In this document: positions 23,732 through 32,643 of the stretch, piece after piece
Position numbering within the stretch: the stretch's first letter is position 1
Layout: the number at the start of each line of letters is the position of its first letter
Origin: Bog-473 sp963754445
GTDB taxonomy: Bacteria; Actinomycetota; Acidimicrobiia; Acidimicrobiales; RAAP-2
Direction of reading: 5' to 3'
NCBI GenBank assembly: GCA_963754445.1
Contig: CAVWFT010000002.1
Span: forward strand, 372,001 to 436,000
Length of the DNA: 64,000 bases
Notes under the pieces: generated by a model
What the model saw: only the letters and a program-made list of their open reading frames with translations
Database searches by the model: none
What the model was told of the DNA's origin: nothing
Made by a program: the position numbers and the translations under genes

Positions 23732-25774
23732 TCAATACCAGTAACAGCCCACGATCCCGTCAGGGTTCTCTATGGTCCAGGGAAAGGTGATCCATCCGAT
23801 CGAACCGTTCGCATCCCTCACGAAAAAGGTGATCGACGTGTTCTGGACCGGCTCTCCGCCGGGCGTGCCGGTGATCGGTATCCAACCGCCTTCGACGTTC
23901 CCGAAAGCCATCGAGCCGTCGTCAGCGACCTCGACGAGTTCACCCAGGTGTCCCCCGAATTCGAGTTGGGGTGCCGAGAACGTTCCGAAGTAGGACGGCG
24001 TGCCCTGGACGATCTGTGCGAAGTCGCTCACGTCCACGCCCCCCGTACAGGTCGCCGGTTGGCCGGGGACGGGGGGATAGGGACGCTCTCCCACCGTGAC
24101 GGTCGGGAATGCGGAGATCCTCGGGACCACTTCGAGCGGCCCCGGCACGCTGCTGACGACGAGTGGGATGCTTGCCTGCACGGTCTCCCTGGTCCTGACC
24201 TTCGTGCCTCCGACGACGGTCTTCACCGTCTCGGTCACCCGCACCGTGATGGAGCTCGTGCCCGAATTCTTGTGTGGTGTACCGGACAGCGAGCCGCTGG
24301 AGGTCAGGGACAGCCACGTCGGCAGGTCGACGCCGGTCCACGTGAGGTTGGTCTCGTAGGGACTTGTACTCACCCCAGGCTCTTGGACCGTGAGTGGGAG
24401 GGGTTGGTACGGCGCACCGGGGATGCCGTTCGGGAGCGACGTCGTCGTGATCAGAAATCCACCCTCGAGCGCACCCATGGTGCAGTCGCCGACGCTGGCC
24501 ACGCCGCGCTGATCGGTCTGCGGGCAGAGCGGTGCCCCGTTGGATTCTGTCCCGGGAGGAATCACACCGATCGTCGGACTTCCCGGTTCGGGGAGCACGG
24601 TCTCCATCGACCCACCGTTGTTGGCCAGAGGGCCGAGGTCGAGCGCGCTCGAGTCGCTGATGCTGTGGTGGGCAGCGCTGAAGCCGCACGAACCGTCGTC
24701 GTCGGCGTTGTAACCGTCGTCGTTCGTCGTCGACCCGCCAGCGGATCCGGTGCGACAATCGGATCCCTGGCCTCCCGAACCGGCCACGATGGATGCCGCA
24801 ACGTTGCTCACGCCACCGCTGGTGAAGAGACCGCCGCCGAAGTCTGAGGCCGCATTGTCGAACAGGGTTCCGTGGCTCAGGTCGAGTGTGGCTCCATTGA
24901 CATAGATCCCGCCGCCCTCAGTGGCGCTGTTCGAGGCCACCGTGCTGTCGGCAACCGAAAAGGTCCCGTACTGCGTATAGATCCCGGCCCCGAACGCGCC
25001 GCTGTTGTCGGAGACCGTGCTGTCGGAGAGGTTCGTATCCGCCAGCGCTTGCATGCCGGCGCCGTACTCCCCGGTGTTCTCCGAGATTCTCGAATCGGTG
25101 ACGCTGGTCGTTCCGCCAAGCGTCATGATCCCACCGCCACCTTCTCCCGAGGAGTTGTCGGATATGAAGGAATCGGAGACGGTCAACGTTCCGCTGTTGG
25201 CGATGCCTCCACCAAAGTCGCTGGCGCTGTCGCCCAGCAGGACGCTGTGCACGACGTTCAGCACGCCGCTGTTGTTGATGCCGCCACCGATGTAGGCGGT
25301 GTCGTTGGAGATCGTGCTGTTGTTCAGCGTGAGCGTGCCGGCGTTGTCGATTCCGGCTCCCTCTCCGTCTTTCAAGGCGGCCGTGCTTCCGTTCTCGATG
25401 GTGAATCCCGAGATGGTCGCCGTGCTGCCGCTCTCGACGACGAACACTTGGCTGGCCTCGTCGCCCGACACGGCGAGGCCACCGGCGTCGTCGATCGAGA
25501 CACTGGCCGAGATCTCGATCGCGCCACTGGTCAGACCGATCCCCGAACAACCCAGACCGGTTGGAATGGTGATCGAGTCACCCGACGAGGAGTCCCGCAC
25601 CGCCTGGCGGAGCGAGCCCGCCCCGGAATCGTGGCAGTTCGACACGACCAGCGAGGCGGCGCCCGCAGGCGTCGCGGTGACGGTCAGGGCGCCCAGTCCC
25701 CCGGTCAGGAGAGCAAGGCCGATCGCCGCCCGGCCGAGCACCCGTGAAGGAGAAACTCGCTTCGGTCTGACCAT
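23732..25774 (-). CDS. Secreted beta-helix protein with putative Ig-like (He_PIG) domain
   Basis: Exported protein of 680 residues. A signal peptide (LGRAAIGLALLTGGLGALTV, cleaved near AGA) is followed by CHDSGAGSLRQAVRD, the SLREA-like start of secreted parallel beta-helix proteins. Residues ~60-400 are short repeats such as GGGINNSGVLNVVHS and GGGIANSGTLTVSDS, each a helix turn. Around residue 450 a He_PIG-type module follows (LPNGIPGAPYQPLPLTV, then WLSLTSSGSLSGTP). A C-terminal ~130-residue domain has several Trp and a final CYWY. The ATG at MVRPK is used; upstream codons add little. It is convergent with the oxidoreductase. An adhesin or surface-structure role is inferred. Confidence 0.8.
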   Translation of the reverse strand: MVRPKRVSPSRVLGRAAIGLALLTGGLGALTVTATPAGAASLVVSNCHDSGAGSLRQAVRDSSSGDSITIPTGLGCSGIGLTSGAIEISASVSIDDAGGLAVSGDEASQVFVVESGSTATISGFTIENGSTAALKDGEGAGIDNAGTLTLNNSTISNDTAYIGGGINNSGVLNVVHSVLLGDSASDFGGGIANSGTLTVSDSFISDNSSGEGGGGIMTLGGTTSVTDSRISENTGEYGAGMQALADTNLSDSTVSDNSGAFGAGIYTQYGTFSVADSTVASNSATEGGGIYVNGATLDLSHGTLFDNAASDFGGGLFTSGGVSNVAASIVAGSGGQGSDCRTGSAGGSTTNDDGYNADDDGSCGFSAAHHSISDSSALDLGPLANNGGSMETVLPEPGSPTIGVIPPGTESNGAPLCPQTDQRGVASVGDCTMGALEGGFLITTTSLPNGIPGAPYQPLPLTVQEPGVSTSPYETNLTWTGVDLPTWLSLTSSGSLSGTPHKNSGTSSITVRVTETVKTVVGGTKVRTRETVQASIPLVVSSVPGPLEVVPRISAFPTVTVGERPYPPVPGQPATCTGGVDVSDFAQIVQGTPSYFGTFSAPQLEFGGHLGELVEVADDGSMAFGNVEGGWIPITGTPGGEPVQNTSITFFVRDANGSIGWITFPWTIENPDGIVGCYWY

Positions 25775-25924
25775 GGCCTGGACTCTATGCAATAGCCATT
25801 GGAAGCGCGCGCCAATTGGCTTGGCGGGCCGATCTGCAGGGTGACGGGAAAGAGCTCGTTGGCCGGACGATCGCAGTGGGGCGTCAGCGCCGGCCGAGCG
25901 CGCTCCTCACGAGCTCGGCGGGGT

Positions 25925-27523
25925 TCAGCCCGTGCCGGAGGCGCCGTTCGAGGCAGCGGCGAACTGGGCGATCGGAACGGTCTCGCTCGCCGGAGGTGGC
26001 GCGATGGTCACGGGTGCGCCGTAGTTCGAGAACGTGATGGTCGTCGTCTCCTTGAAGGACTGCGTCCCCGTCACCACGGTCGTCGGGATCACGATCGCCT
26101 TGATGAGCCCGTTGCTGTCGACGTAGACGTTCTCTCTCGTGTGGGAGGACGGGACCAGTTCGATGTTGTGGTGGATCTCCTTGTTGGAGAGGATCACGGC
26201 ATAGCCGGTGACGGGTGTGCCGTCGAAGACCGAGCTGCCCAGCGGGACGACCTTGGCCGAGGTTCCCCTGAGCTGGCGCATGAGGGCCGACGGATTCCCC
26301 ACCAGCTGCTCGAAGCTGGCGGTCGTCGAGCCGACACTGGCCCCGGCCGATGCGACGCCGAGGACGTCGGTGGAGACCCAGGTCTTTCCGGGAATCACGC
26401 TGGAGAGTTGGGTACCCAGATTCACGTAGACCGTCTTGTCGATGTAGATGATCTGACGGGTGGTCGGACCGGTGGCTCCGGGCACGGTCAGCGTCACCGA
26501 TCCGGAGTTCTTCGAGAGGTCGAAATCGCCCTGCCCCGACAATCCCTGGGTCAGGCCGAGGTTGGACGCCTGGAGCTGCACGTCCAAGGTCACGTGCACC
26601 GATTTCTGGTGCAGGGACGCCTTGGCCGCGGCGGCCACCGGCCCGCTGCTTCCGTCCTTGCCACCCTTTTTCGTCTTGCCCCCGTGGTGGTCGATGACCA
26701 GGTACGCCCCGAGCCCGGCGAGCACCACGACCACGGCGAGCACGGCAACCAGGACACCGCGACGGTGGGTCTTGGCCTTGTCGGCTTCGGCCTCGGTCGC
26801 CAGCGACGCCGCGGCGGCGTTGGAACCGGGCATGCTCACCCCGAGGAGCGGGTCGGGCTCCTGGCGGAGACGCCGCGTCGCCTCCGGCGGCGGTTCCTTG
26901 GGCGTCTTGATATTGCGCGTTGGTGGCCGGTCCCCGGCGGCCGGCTGCTCGGTCCCCAGAATGCTGGCGGCGTCGGCGGGGCCAGCGTCCGCGCGTGACA
27001 CGGCTGCCGCACCGGCGGCCGCCGCCGCGGCGTCCCTGCTGTCGATCTTGATCGGTTCGGTGCTCGAAGGCACGTCGTCTGCCGTGACAGCGGGCTGTTG
27101 CGTCGTGATGGGATCGGCCGTCACCGCCGCCTGTGCTGCCGTGATGTCCTCGGGCACGACGGGGTGCGCGGCGGTGATGTCGTCGGGCACCGCGGGCTGG
27201 GCCTTGGTGATGTCGTTCGGAACCGCCGGCTGCGCCTGGGTGATGTCGCCGGGCACCGCCGGGCGCGGGGGGACGACCGGCGGGAACGGTGAACCGGGTC
27301 GCGCCGGAGGCATCGGCATCGGTGGCCGCTTCGCTGCCGCGGTCGCGGCGGCGGCTGCGGCGTCGGCGGCGGCCGCCGCCTGCGTCGCGTGGCGACCGGG
27401 TGTCGCCGAAGGCAACGCCGGCTGGACGATGCGGCACTCGTCAGTCCAGATCTCGCCGTCCCAGTAGCGCTCTCTGTTCTTGAAGTACGGATCGCGGTAC
27501 CAGCCCGGGTCCGGCGGGTTCAC
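25925..27523 (-). CDS. Membrane-anchored DUF2510 protein with extracellular LppX/LprG-like domain
   Basis: A 532-residue protein with four visible parts. The N-terminus (DPGWYRDPYFKNRERYWDG, then WTDECR) is a DUF2510 module. Residues ~45-250 are low-complexity Ala/Pro-rich with four 11-residue repeats (PAVPxDITxAQ). A single membrane segment lies at ~256-277 (GVLVAVLAVVVVLAGLGAYL). A ~250-residue C-terminal beta-rich domain resembles the LppX/LprG lipoprotein fold (VHVTLDVQLQASN, GSVTLTVPG, TVYVNLGTQL). The topology should place the DUF2510 part inside and the beta domain outside. The GTG start lacks a strong ribosome-binding site. It follows two related genes, so an operon is likely. A lipid- or envelope-binding role is only inferred. 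Confidence 0.75.
   Translation of the reverse strand: MNPPDPGWYRDPYFKNRERYWDGEIWTDECRIVQPALPSATPGRHATQAAAAADAAAAAATAAAKRPPMPMPPARPGSPFPPVVPPRPAVPGDITQAQPAVPNDITKAQPAVPDDITAAHPVVPEDITAAQAAVTADPITTQQPAVTADDVPSSTEPIKIDSRDAAAAAAGAAAVSRADAGPADAASILGTEQPAAGDRPPTRNIKTPKEPPPEATRRLRQEPDPLLGVSMPGSNAAAASLATEAEADKAKTHRRGVLVAVLAVVVVLAGLGAYLVIDHHGGKTKKGGKDGSSGPVAAAAKASLHQKSVHVTLDVQLQASNLGLTQGLSGQGDFDLSKNSGSVTLTVPGATGPTTRQIIYIDKTVYVNLGTQLSSVIPGKTWVSTDVLGVASAGASVGSTTASFEQLVGNPSALMRQLRGTSAKVVPLGSSVFDGTPVTGYAVILSNKEIHHNIELVPSSHTRENVYVDSNGLIKAIVIPTTVVTGTQSFKETTTITFSNYGAPVTIAPPPASETVPIAQFAAASNGASGTG
27131..27262 (-). repeat. Four tandem 33-nt coding repeats
   Basis: These encode four 11-residue copies with consensus PAVPxDITxAQ (residues 88-131 of the DUF2510 protein). 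They differ mainly at the residue after VP (G, N, D, E). Confidence 0.7.
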
Positions 27524-27661
27524 GTGTTGGGCTCTCCCTCGAGGTCGTCAGATCACTCGTTCTACGCCGCCAAATGGTGGCACAGTCCGGCGCCCCTGGC
27601 ACAGTCGGCGCACAGGAGAAGAGCACCGCGACCAGGGGTCCGTCAAATGGAGAGCGGCTCC

Positions 27662-29449
27662 TCAGGAACGAGAGGCATGGGCCAGGCGTTGGGCGTTCGC
27701 CTCGAATTGCTGCACGGAGACCACCTTGGCCGACGACGGCACCGCCACCGAAACGGGCGTGCCGAACCCCGACAGCCCCAAGGTGGTGTGCACGGCCACC
27801 GGTTGCCCCGCCTGCACGAAGATCCCGCTGGCCTGGATCTGGGCCACCTGGCCCGCCCCGTCGACCAGGACCGTCGCATCGAGGTCGGTGTAGGGCACGA
27901 GCCCGAGCTCGGAGCGCACGAAGGTGGGCAGGCTCGCCGATGCGGCCACCTGGGCCGCCTGCTCGGCATCGAGGGAGAGCGAGTACTCCGTCATCTGCAC
28001 ACCGCCGAACTGCGTGGTCCCCACCCGCTTGGCTGCCGCGCTCGAGGCCTGGACCAGTGAGACCAGGGCACTGGGGTCGGCCAGCACACCGCCGACACCG
28101 ACGCCCGGATTGCCCGTCCCCACCGTGGCCAGGTCGAGCGAGACCCAGGTGTAACCAGGAGCGATGTAGCGGAGGATGTCACCGAGGTTGTAAAAGGCTC
28201 GCCCACCGTCGAACACGATCTGCTCGGGGAACGTGTAGCCGTTGCCCTTGTAGGTCAACGAGAGCGAGCCGCCCTGCGATCCCAGCGCGACCGTGCCGTT
28301 CCCGTCGATCGTCGTCGGCTGCGCACCCTGCATCCCGAGGACGTAGGTGACGACGGCGGTCTTGGCGCCGACCGTCGCGGCGAGCGCACTGGGCAACGTG
28401 GAGCCGGCGGCACGGGCCGGGGCGGGCGGCACCGCCCGGGGCCGGGTCTTGGCGTAGACGCCGATCCCGGCCAGCACGAGAACCACCACGGCCACAGCCA
28501 CGAGCACCTTGCGAGTGGCGCCGCCGTCACCCGATCCCGCGGGCGCTTGCACGCCTGTGGCGCCATGCCCGGCGGCCTCGTCGGGATCGGGTGAGTGGCG
28601 CGCTGGCTCGAGGAGGGTGAGCCCGGATGCGGCTGCCGCTACGGGTGCCGCCGCATCCATTGCGGCCAGCGTCGTCAGCGCGGACGCCGCCGGCGCGATG
28701 TCGTCGCGTCGTTTCTTGGACTTCTTGCTCGCCGCCTTCTCCTGCTTGGCCTGGTCCGCCTGCTGCTTGGCCTCGGCGGCCGCCCGCTTCTTGGCCTCCG
28801 CCGCGTCGCGTTTGGCGGCGGCGTACTCCTCCTTGCGCGTCGCCGCGGCCTGACGCGCGTCCTCCTGGGCCTGCTTCTTCTCCTCACGCTGGCGCTGCTT
28901 GGCGGCGGCCTGGGTCCGGCGGGCCTCGGCACGCTGGCGCTCTTGTTCCTCCTTGGCCCGCCGCTCGGCTGCCTTCAGCTCCCGCTTCGAAGGCTTGACC
29001 CGCTCCGAGCGGGGCACGGGGATCGGTTGCCCCACGGTGCCGCCGGCGACGGCTCCGGCGGCGGCGGCCCGCCGCGGCAACAGCAAGGGCTCGAAGGGCA
29101 CCTCGACCGAGGCGTCGACAGGCTCGGCTTCGACGGCCGGCTCGTCGTCCATGGCGTGGAAGAGCGTCTCCATGCGGTCGTCGTCCGCCCCGCCACCACC
29201 GGTCGAGCCGCGTTCGTCGGCCTCCTCGGCGAATGCCAGCACGAAGTCGGAGTCATCGGCCAGGAACAGGTCCTCGTCGGCCTCGTCGAGATAGTCGTCG
29301 CGATGGGCCGCCTCGAACTCGTCGTCGTCGAGCAGGACGAGCTCCGGCTCCTCGTCGTCAGGCGAGAAGCCGTGGGCCGTTGCGTCGTCTTCTGCGTGAT
29401 GCTGATGGTCTGTTAGGTGAGTAGTCACAGGCTGGGCCGGGGGAGGCAC
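27662..29449 (-). CDS. Membrane-anchored coiled-coil protein with extracellular LppX-like domain
   Basis: A 595-residue protein related in layout to its downstream neighbour. Residues ~18-110 are strongly acidic (Asp/Glu runs). Residues ~150-248 are a Lys/Glu/Arg/Ala-rich predicted coiled coil (ERRAKEEQERQRAEARRTQ and onward). A single membrane helix lies at ~314-333 (KVLVAVAVVVLVLAGIGVY), and the last ~250 residues form an extracellular beta domain (VALGSQGGSLSLTYKG, GRAFYNLGDILRYI). An acidic tail plus a basic coil inside the cell suggests protein-protein or nucleoid contact; this is inference. The start could be the GTG used here or one a few codons on. It lies 12 nt after the acidic fragment gene and 138 nt before the DUF2510 gene. 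Confidence 0.7.
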   Translation of the reverse strand: MPPPAQPVTTHLTDHQHHAEDDATAHGFSPDDEEPELVLLDDDEFEAAHRDDYLDEADEDLFLADDSDFVLAFAEEADERGSTGGGGADDDRMETLFHAMDDEPAVEAEPVDASVEVPFEPLLLPRRAAAAGAVAGGTVGQPIPVPRSERVKPSKRELKAAERRAKEEQERQRAEARRTQAAAKQRQREEKKQAQEDARQAAATRKEEYAAAKRDAAEAKKRAAAEAKQQADQAKQEKAASKKSKKRRDDIAPAASALTTLAAMDAAAPVAAAASGLTLLEPARHSPDPDEAAGHGATGVQAPAGSGDGGATRKVLVAVAVVVLVLAGIGVYAKTRPRAVPPAPARAAGSTLPSALAATVGAKTAVVTYVLGMQGAQPTTIDGNGTVALGSQGGSLSLTYKGNGYTFPEQIVFDGGRAFYNLGDILRYIAPGYTWVSLDLATVGTGNPGVGVGGVLADPSALVSLVQASSAAAKRVGTTQFGGVQMTEYSLSLDAEQAAQVAASASLPTFVRSELGLVPYTDLDATVLVDGAGQVAQIQASGIFVQAGQPVAVHTTLGLSGFGTPVSVAVPSSAKVVSVQQFEANAQRLAHASRS

Positions 29450-29461
29450 TCAGCCAGGCGG

Positions 29462-29755
29462 TCAGAGTTCTTGTGGCGTTTCCGCGGCCAGGGCCGCATC
29501 GAGATCCGACATCACGTCGTCGTCCTCCACCTCTTCGAACTTGGTGTCGACCTCTTCGTCGAACTCCTCCGGCTCCTCGTCGATATCCACGAGCACCACG
29601 ACATCGTCGTCGTCGAGCTCGTCCCACACCACATCGGCATCGAGCGCGGCGCGACTGTAGGAAGAGGCCGTGTCGGAGGGCTGCGAATTGCTCCCGAATT
29701 GGCCCGAGTCGACGATCGAGAGGCCCGAGACGGACGAAATCCGCGACGGATCCAC
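29462..29755 (-). CDS. Acidic protein or C-terminal fragment of a frameshifted gene
   Basis: A 97-residue strongly acidic frame with a GTG start and no recognised family (ELDDDDVVVLVDIDEEPEEF and similar runs). The same frame is open for another ~29 codons upstream of the GTG, with an equally acidic, in-frame tandem duplication (EAWIED twice), but it has no start codon there. It directly follows, in the +1 frame, the end of the DUF2510-like gene. The most economical reading is that both are one ~246-residue acidic DUF2510 protein broken by one extra base near 29,835-29,850. If real as a separate gene, its function is unknown. Confidence 0.5.
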   Translation of the reverse strand: MDPSRISSVSGLSIVDSGQFGSNSQPSDTASSYSRAALDADVVWDELDDDDVVVLVDIDEEPEEFDEEVDTKFEEVEDDDVMSDLDAALAAETPQEL

Positions 29756-29773
29756 CGCCAGCTGATCGTCCCA

Positions 29774-29809
29774 GTCCTCGATCCACGCCTCGTCCTCGAT
29801 CCACGCCTC
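29774..29809 (-). repeat. Perfect 18-bp tandem duplication
   Basis: Two identical 18-bp units, in frame with the acidic fragment and encoding EAWIED twice. They lie between the stop of the upstream gene and the GTG of the fragment. Confidence 0.8.
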
Positions 29810-29825
29810 GTCATCATCGTCATCG

Positions 29826-30203
29826 TCATCGGCCTCGTGGCGGCGGCACCAGCGTGGTCAGCGAGCGCGGTCCGGCCCGATCCAACGGCCGGCCGACGGT
29901 GCGATTGAAGAGCAGCGACAGCCGGTCCTCGAACACGTCGATGTCGGTGGCGGCCGCCGCCAGGGCGCGCTGGAGCTCGGGGACGTGCTCGGGCACGCGG
30001 AACCGCTTCACACCCGAGTCATCGGGTCGCACCTGGTCAGTCCACTCGTAGCCGTCCCAGAAGCGCTCCTGGCCCAGGTGGTCCGGGTCGGGCAGCCAGC
30101 ACTCCTCACCCAACTTCTCGTCGTCGACGAGCACCACCTCCTCGTCGTCGCCCAAGCCGTCGATCACCCTCAAACTGCGGCCGACGTCAGCGCCGTCGTC
30201 CAT
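29826..30203 (-). CDS. DUF2510-like protein (probably N-terminal part of a frameshifted gene)
   Basis: A 125-residue frame with an acidic N-terminus (DDEEVVLVDDEKLGEE), then CWLPDPDHLGQERFWDGYEW and TDQV, a DUF2510-type module, and a helical stretch ending FNRTVGRPLDR. It stops abruptly at TTLVPPPRGR while the acidic coding frame continues one base out of register. GGGAGGGG precedes the ATG at good spacing. It is the first gene of the minus-strand cluster of membrane-anchored proteins and is divergent from a small gene before the acyl-CoA ligase. Either it is complete and its C-terminus happens to overlap a second gene, or it is frameshifted; the latter is favoured. Confidence 0.6.
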   Translation of the reverse strand: MDDGADVGRSLRVIDGLGDDEEVVLVDDEKLGEECWLPDPDHLGQERFWDGYEWTDQVRPDDSGVKRFRVPEHVPELQRALAAAATDIDVFEDRLSLLFNRTVGRPLDRAGPRSLTTLVPPPRGR

Positions 30204-30417
30204 GCCATCCCCTCCCGCGAAGCCCCTCGAACCCGATTTCTCACTCGCTCTGGCCTGCTCGGATGCGGCTCACCCTGGTGGGGCGGTAAAAATGGAGGCT
30301 CCGCCTCCCCGATGAGGGCATCCGATGCGGCTCTACCGCAGCCATGCCCGAGCAACGGGACGGGGAAACGACAATGCACAACCGGCACAACAAGCCGAGG
30401 ACAGGGGAAGGACAGCA

Positions 30418-30729
30418 GTGGGGATCGAACTGAAGGCAGGAACGAGGCTGCGCAGCGCGGTCGATGCCTGCGAGGTCGTAGTGGTGAAGGCTCCGGGCGA
30501 GCCGGTCGACCTGCGCTGTGGCGGACACCCGTTCGCGGCGCTCGATGCCGAGGTCGCGCCCCAGAGCATCGAAGCGGGTTTCGACGGCGGGACGCAGTTG
30601 GGCAAGCGGTACGCGGACGACGATCTCGGGATCGAGCTGCTGTGCACGAAGGCGGGCGAAGGCTCCATCTCGGTCGGGGACACCATCCTGCCCGTCAAGG
30701 GGGCCAAGGCGCTCCCGGCGTCGGACTGA
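30418..30729 (+). CDS. Small conserved hypothetical protein upstream of an acyl-CoA ligase
   Basis: A 103-residue soluble protein. Motifs are ELKAGTRLRSAVDACEVVVV, then VDLRCGGHPFA with one conserved Cys, GTQLGKRYADDDLGIELLCT and GEGSISVGDTILP. The pattern resembles a small beta domain found in actinobacteria, often beside acyl-CoA synthetase genes, but no function is known to me. The GTG start has GGGGAAGGA upstream. An acyl-CoA ligase follows 185 nt later on the same strand, so a functional link is plausible. Confidence 0.65.
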   Translation: MGIELKAGTRLRSAVDACEVVVVKAPGEPVDLRCGGHPFAALDAEVAPQSIEAGFDGGTQLGKRYADDDLGIELLCTKAGEGSISVGDTILPVKGAKALPASD

Positions 30730-30774
30730 ACGGGCCGCCCGCCACGGCGTCCGCCCGGCCACGACCACGGCAGC

Positions 30775-30798
30775 AGCGGCAGCGGCAGCGGCAGCGGC
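30775..30798 (+). repeat. Four AGCGGC hexamers
   Basis: Simple tandem repeat in the gap between the small gene and the acyl-CoA ligase. The rest of this 185-nt gap shows no gene. Confidence 0.7.
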
Positions 30799-30914
30799 CG
30801 AGCCCGCTGCGGCGTCGCCGTCCGCTCAGGTAGCGGAAGATCAACGGCAAGACCAAGCGCAACCAAGACCACACGCAACAGGGACAACGACAGGGAACAG
30901 GAGAGAGCGCCCTC

Positions 30915-32423
30915 GTGAACATCGCCATGCTGCTCGAGATGGCGGCCGAGGGAGACCCGGACCGCATCGTCGTCGGATCCAAGTCCGGCGGCCTGACCGC
31001 CTCGGTCCTGCTGGACCGGTCGCGGCGGGCTGCCGCCTACTTCACCAAGAACGGGGCCGACGTCGTCGGCTACTTCGGCCTCAACTCCGACGTGCTGCCG
31101 GTGGCGCTGTTCGGGGCGGCGTTCGCCGGGGTGCCGTTCTCGCCGATCAACTATCGAGCGCCGGACGAGCAACTGAAGGGGATCGTCGGGCGCGTGGCGG
31201 GCGGCCTCATGGTCGCCGATCCCGACGAGGTATCGCGCCTGCACGCCGTGGGCGCCGACAGCGTGGTGACCAAGGAAAACTTCCTGGCCGCGCTGGACGA
31301 CCCGTCGTTGGCGGAAGGCGAATTCGACTCCGTCGACCCCGAGTCGGTTGGTGTCCTGCTGTTCACCTCGGGCACGACATCGGAGCCCAAGGCAGCGGTG
31401 CTGCGCCACCGCCACCTGGTCTCCTACATCATCATGAGCGTCGAGTTCATGGGCTGCTCGGCCGACGAAGCCCAGCTCATCTGCGTGCCGCCGTACCACA
31501 TCGCCGGGGTGGCGGCCGTGTTGTCGTCCCTCTACTCGGGGCGCCGGATCATGTACCTGCCGTCCTTCGAGGCCGAGGAATGGGTGCGCACGGCAGCGTC
31601 GGAATCCATCACCCACGCCATGGTGGTGCCGACGATGCTGGGCCGGATCCTGGACGCCGTGGAGTCGACGGGAGTCGGACTGCCGACACTGCGCCACCTG
31701 TCCTATGGGGGTGGCCGCATGCCGCTCGAGCTGGTCGAGCGCACGTTGCGCGACCTGCCTCAGGTGGACCTGGTGAACGCCTACGGGCTGACCGAGACGT
31801 CGTCGACCATCGCCATGCTGACCCCCGACGACCACCGGGAGGCGTTCGGGTCCGACGATCCCGTCATACGGGGTCGCTTGGGTTCGGTGGGTCGGCCGCT
31901 GCCCACGCTCGAGGTCGAGGTGCGGGGCGAGGACGACGCCGTCGTGGCGGCAGGCCAGAAGGGGGAGATCTGGGTCCGGGGCGAGCAGGTGGCGGGCGAG
32001 TACGTCGGCCAGTCCGTGCTCACCGACGACGGGTGGTTCCGGACCCGTGACGCCGGGTGGTTCGACGAGCACGGATTCTTGTACGTCGACGGCCGGTTGG
32101 ACGATGTGATCGTGCGGGGGGCGGAGAACATCTCGCCGGGGGAGATCGAAGAGGTCCTGATGGCCCACGTGGGCGTGTCCGAGGCGGCCGTCATCGGTAT
32201 CCCGGACCCGGAGTGGGGCGAGGCCGTGGCGGCGGTGGTGGTCCTCCATGTCGACGCCGACGTGTCGGAAGCCGAGCTGAAGGACTGGGTCCGAGGGCAG
32301 CTGCGCTCGACCAAGATGCCCGGCGTGATCGACTTCCGTGACGAGCTGCCGTACTCGCCGACGGGGAAGTTGCTCCGCCGGGTGCTGCGTGAGGAGCTGA
32401 CGGAGGCGCAACAGGAGGGGTAA
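30915..32423 (+). CDS. Acyl-CoA synthetase / AMP-dependent ligase
   Basis: A 502-residue class I adenylate-forming enzyme. The phosphate-binding motif LLFTSGTTSEPKAAV, the substrate/ATP motif NAYGLTETSST, the GEIWVRGEQVAGEY block, the hinge region RDAGWFDEHGFLYVDGRLDD and the C-terminal catalytic Lys region YSPTGKLLRRVLREEL are all present. It activates a carboxylic acid with ATP, then forms the CoA thioester. FadD-like ligases of this size act on fatty, aromatic or steroid-derived acids; the specific substrate is not inferable. The start is a GTG, placed at the beginning of the conserved N-terminus. The liv transporter genes follow after 220 nt. Confidence 0.9.
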   Translation: MNIAMLLEMAAEGDPDRIVVGSKSGGLTASVLLDRSRRAAAYFTKNGADVVGYFGLNSDVLPVALFGAAFAGVPFSPINYRAPDEQLKGIVGRVAGGLMVADPDEVSRLHAVGADSVVTKENFLAALDDPSLAEGEFDSVDPESVGVLLFTSGTTSEPKAAVLRHRHLVSYIIMSVEFMGCSADEAQLICVPPYHIAGVAAVLSSLYSGRRIMYLPSFEAEEWVRTAASESITHAMVVPTMLGRILDAVESTGVGLPTLRHLSYGGGRMPLELVERTLRDLPQVDLVNAYGLTETSSTIAMLTPDDHREAFGSDDPVIRGRLGSVGRPLPTLEVEVRGEDDAVVAAGQKGEIWVRGEQVAGEYVGQSVLTDDGWFRTRDAGWFDEHGFLYVDGRLDDVIVRGAENISPGEIEEVLMAHVGVSEAAVIGIPDPEWGEAVAAVVVLHVDADVSEAELKDWVRGQLRSTKMPGVIDFRDELPYSPTGKLLRRVLREELTEAQQEG

Positions 32424-32555
32424 CGGTCGTGGGCGCCGGGGACGGGGCCCGTTCTGGCTCGGGCGCTCCTCCATCGGCTCGGCTTGGGCCTCGCCTCGTC
32501 CATCGACCTGTGGGGCTTGGCCCCGGCGCGAGACGGCGGCCCTGTGCAGGGCAGG

Positions 32556-32580
32556 ACGTATTTGAGTATCCTTAATACGT
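32556..32580. promoter_or_regulatory. 25-bp dyad upstream of the liv genes
   Basis: Perfect 7-bp arms ACGTATT and AATACGT separated by 11 nt, AT-rich against the local background, about 60 nt before the fused permease gene. It is a likely operator, and the AT-rich interior (GTATCCTTAAT) may contain the -10. Confidence 0.5.
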
Positions 32581-32643
32581 GCCTTTCCCTGGTGGGGAGC
32601 CGTTGGAGGCGTATCGACGTCGGCTCGGCCCCTCGGGTCCATC

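Noticed and set aside
30775..30798. AGCGGC repeats considered as a CRISPR-like or regulatory array
   Set aside because: Only four contiguous hexamers with no spacers; a simple sequence repeat.
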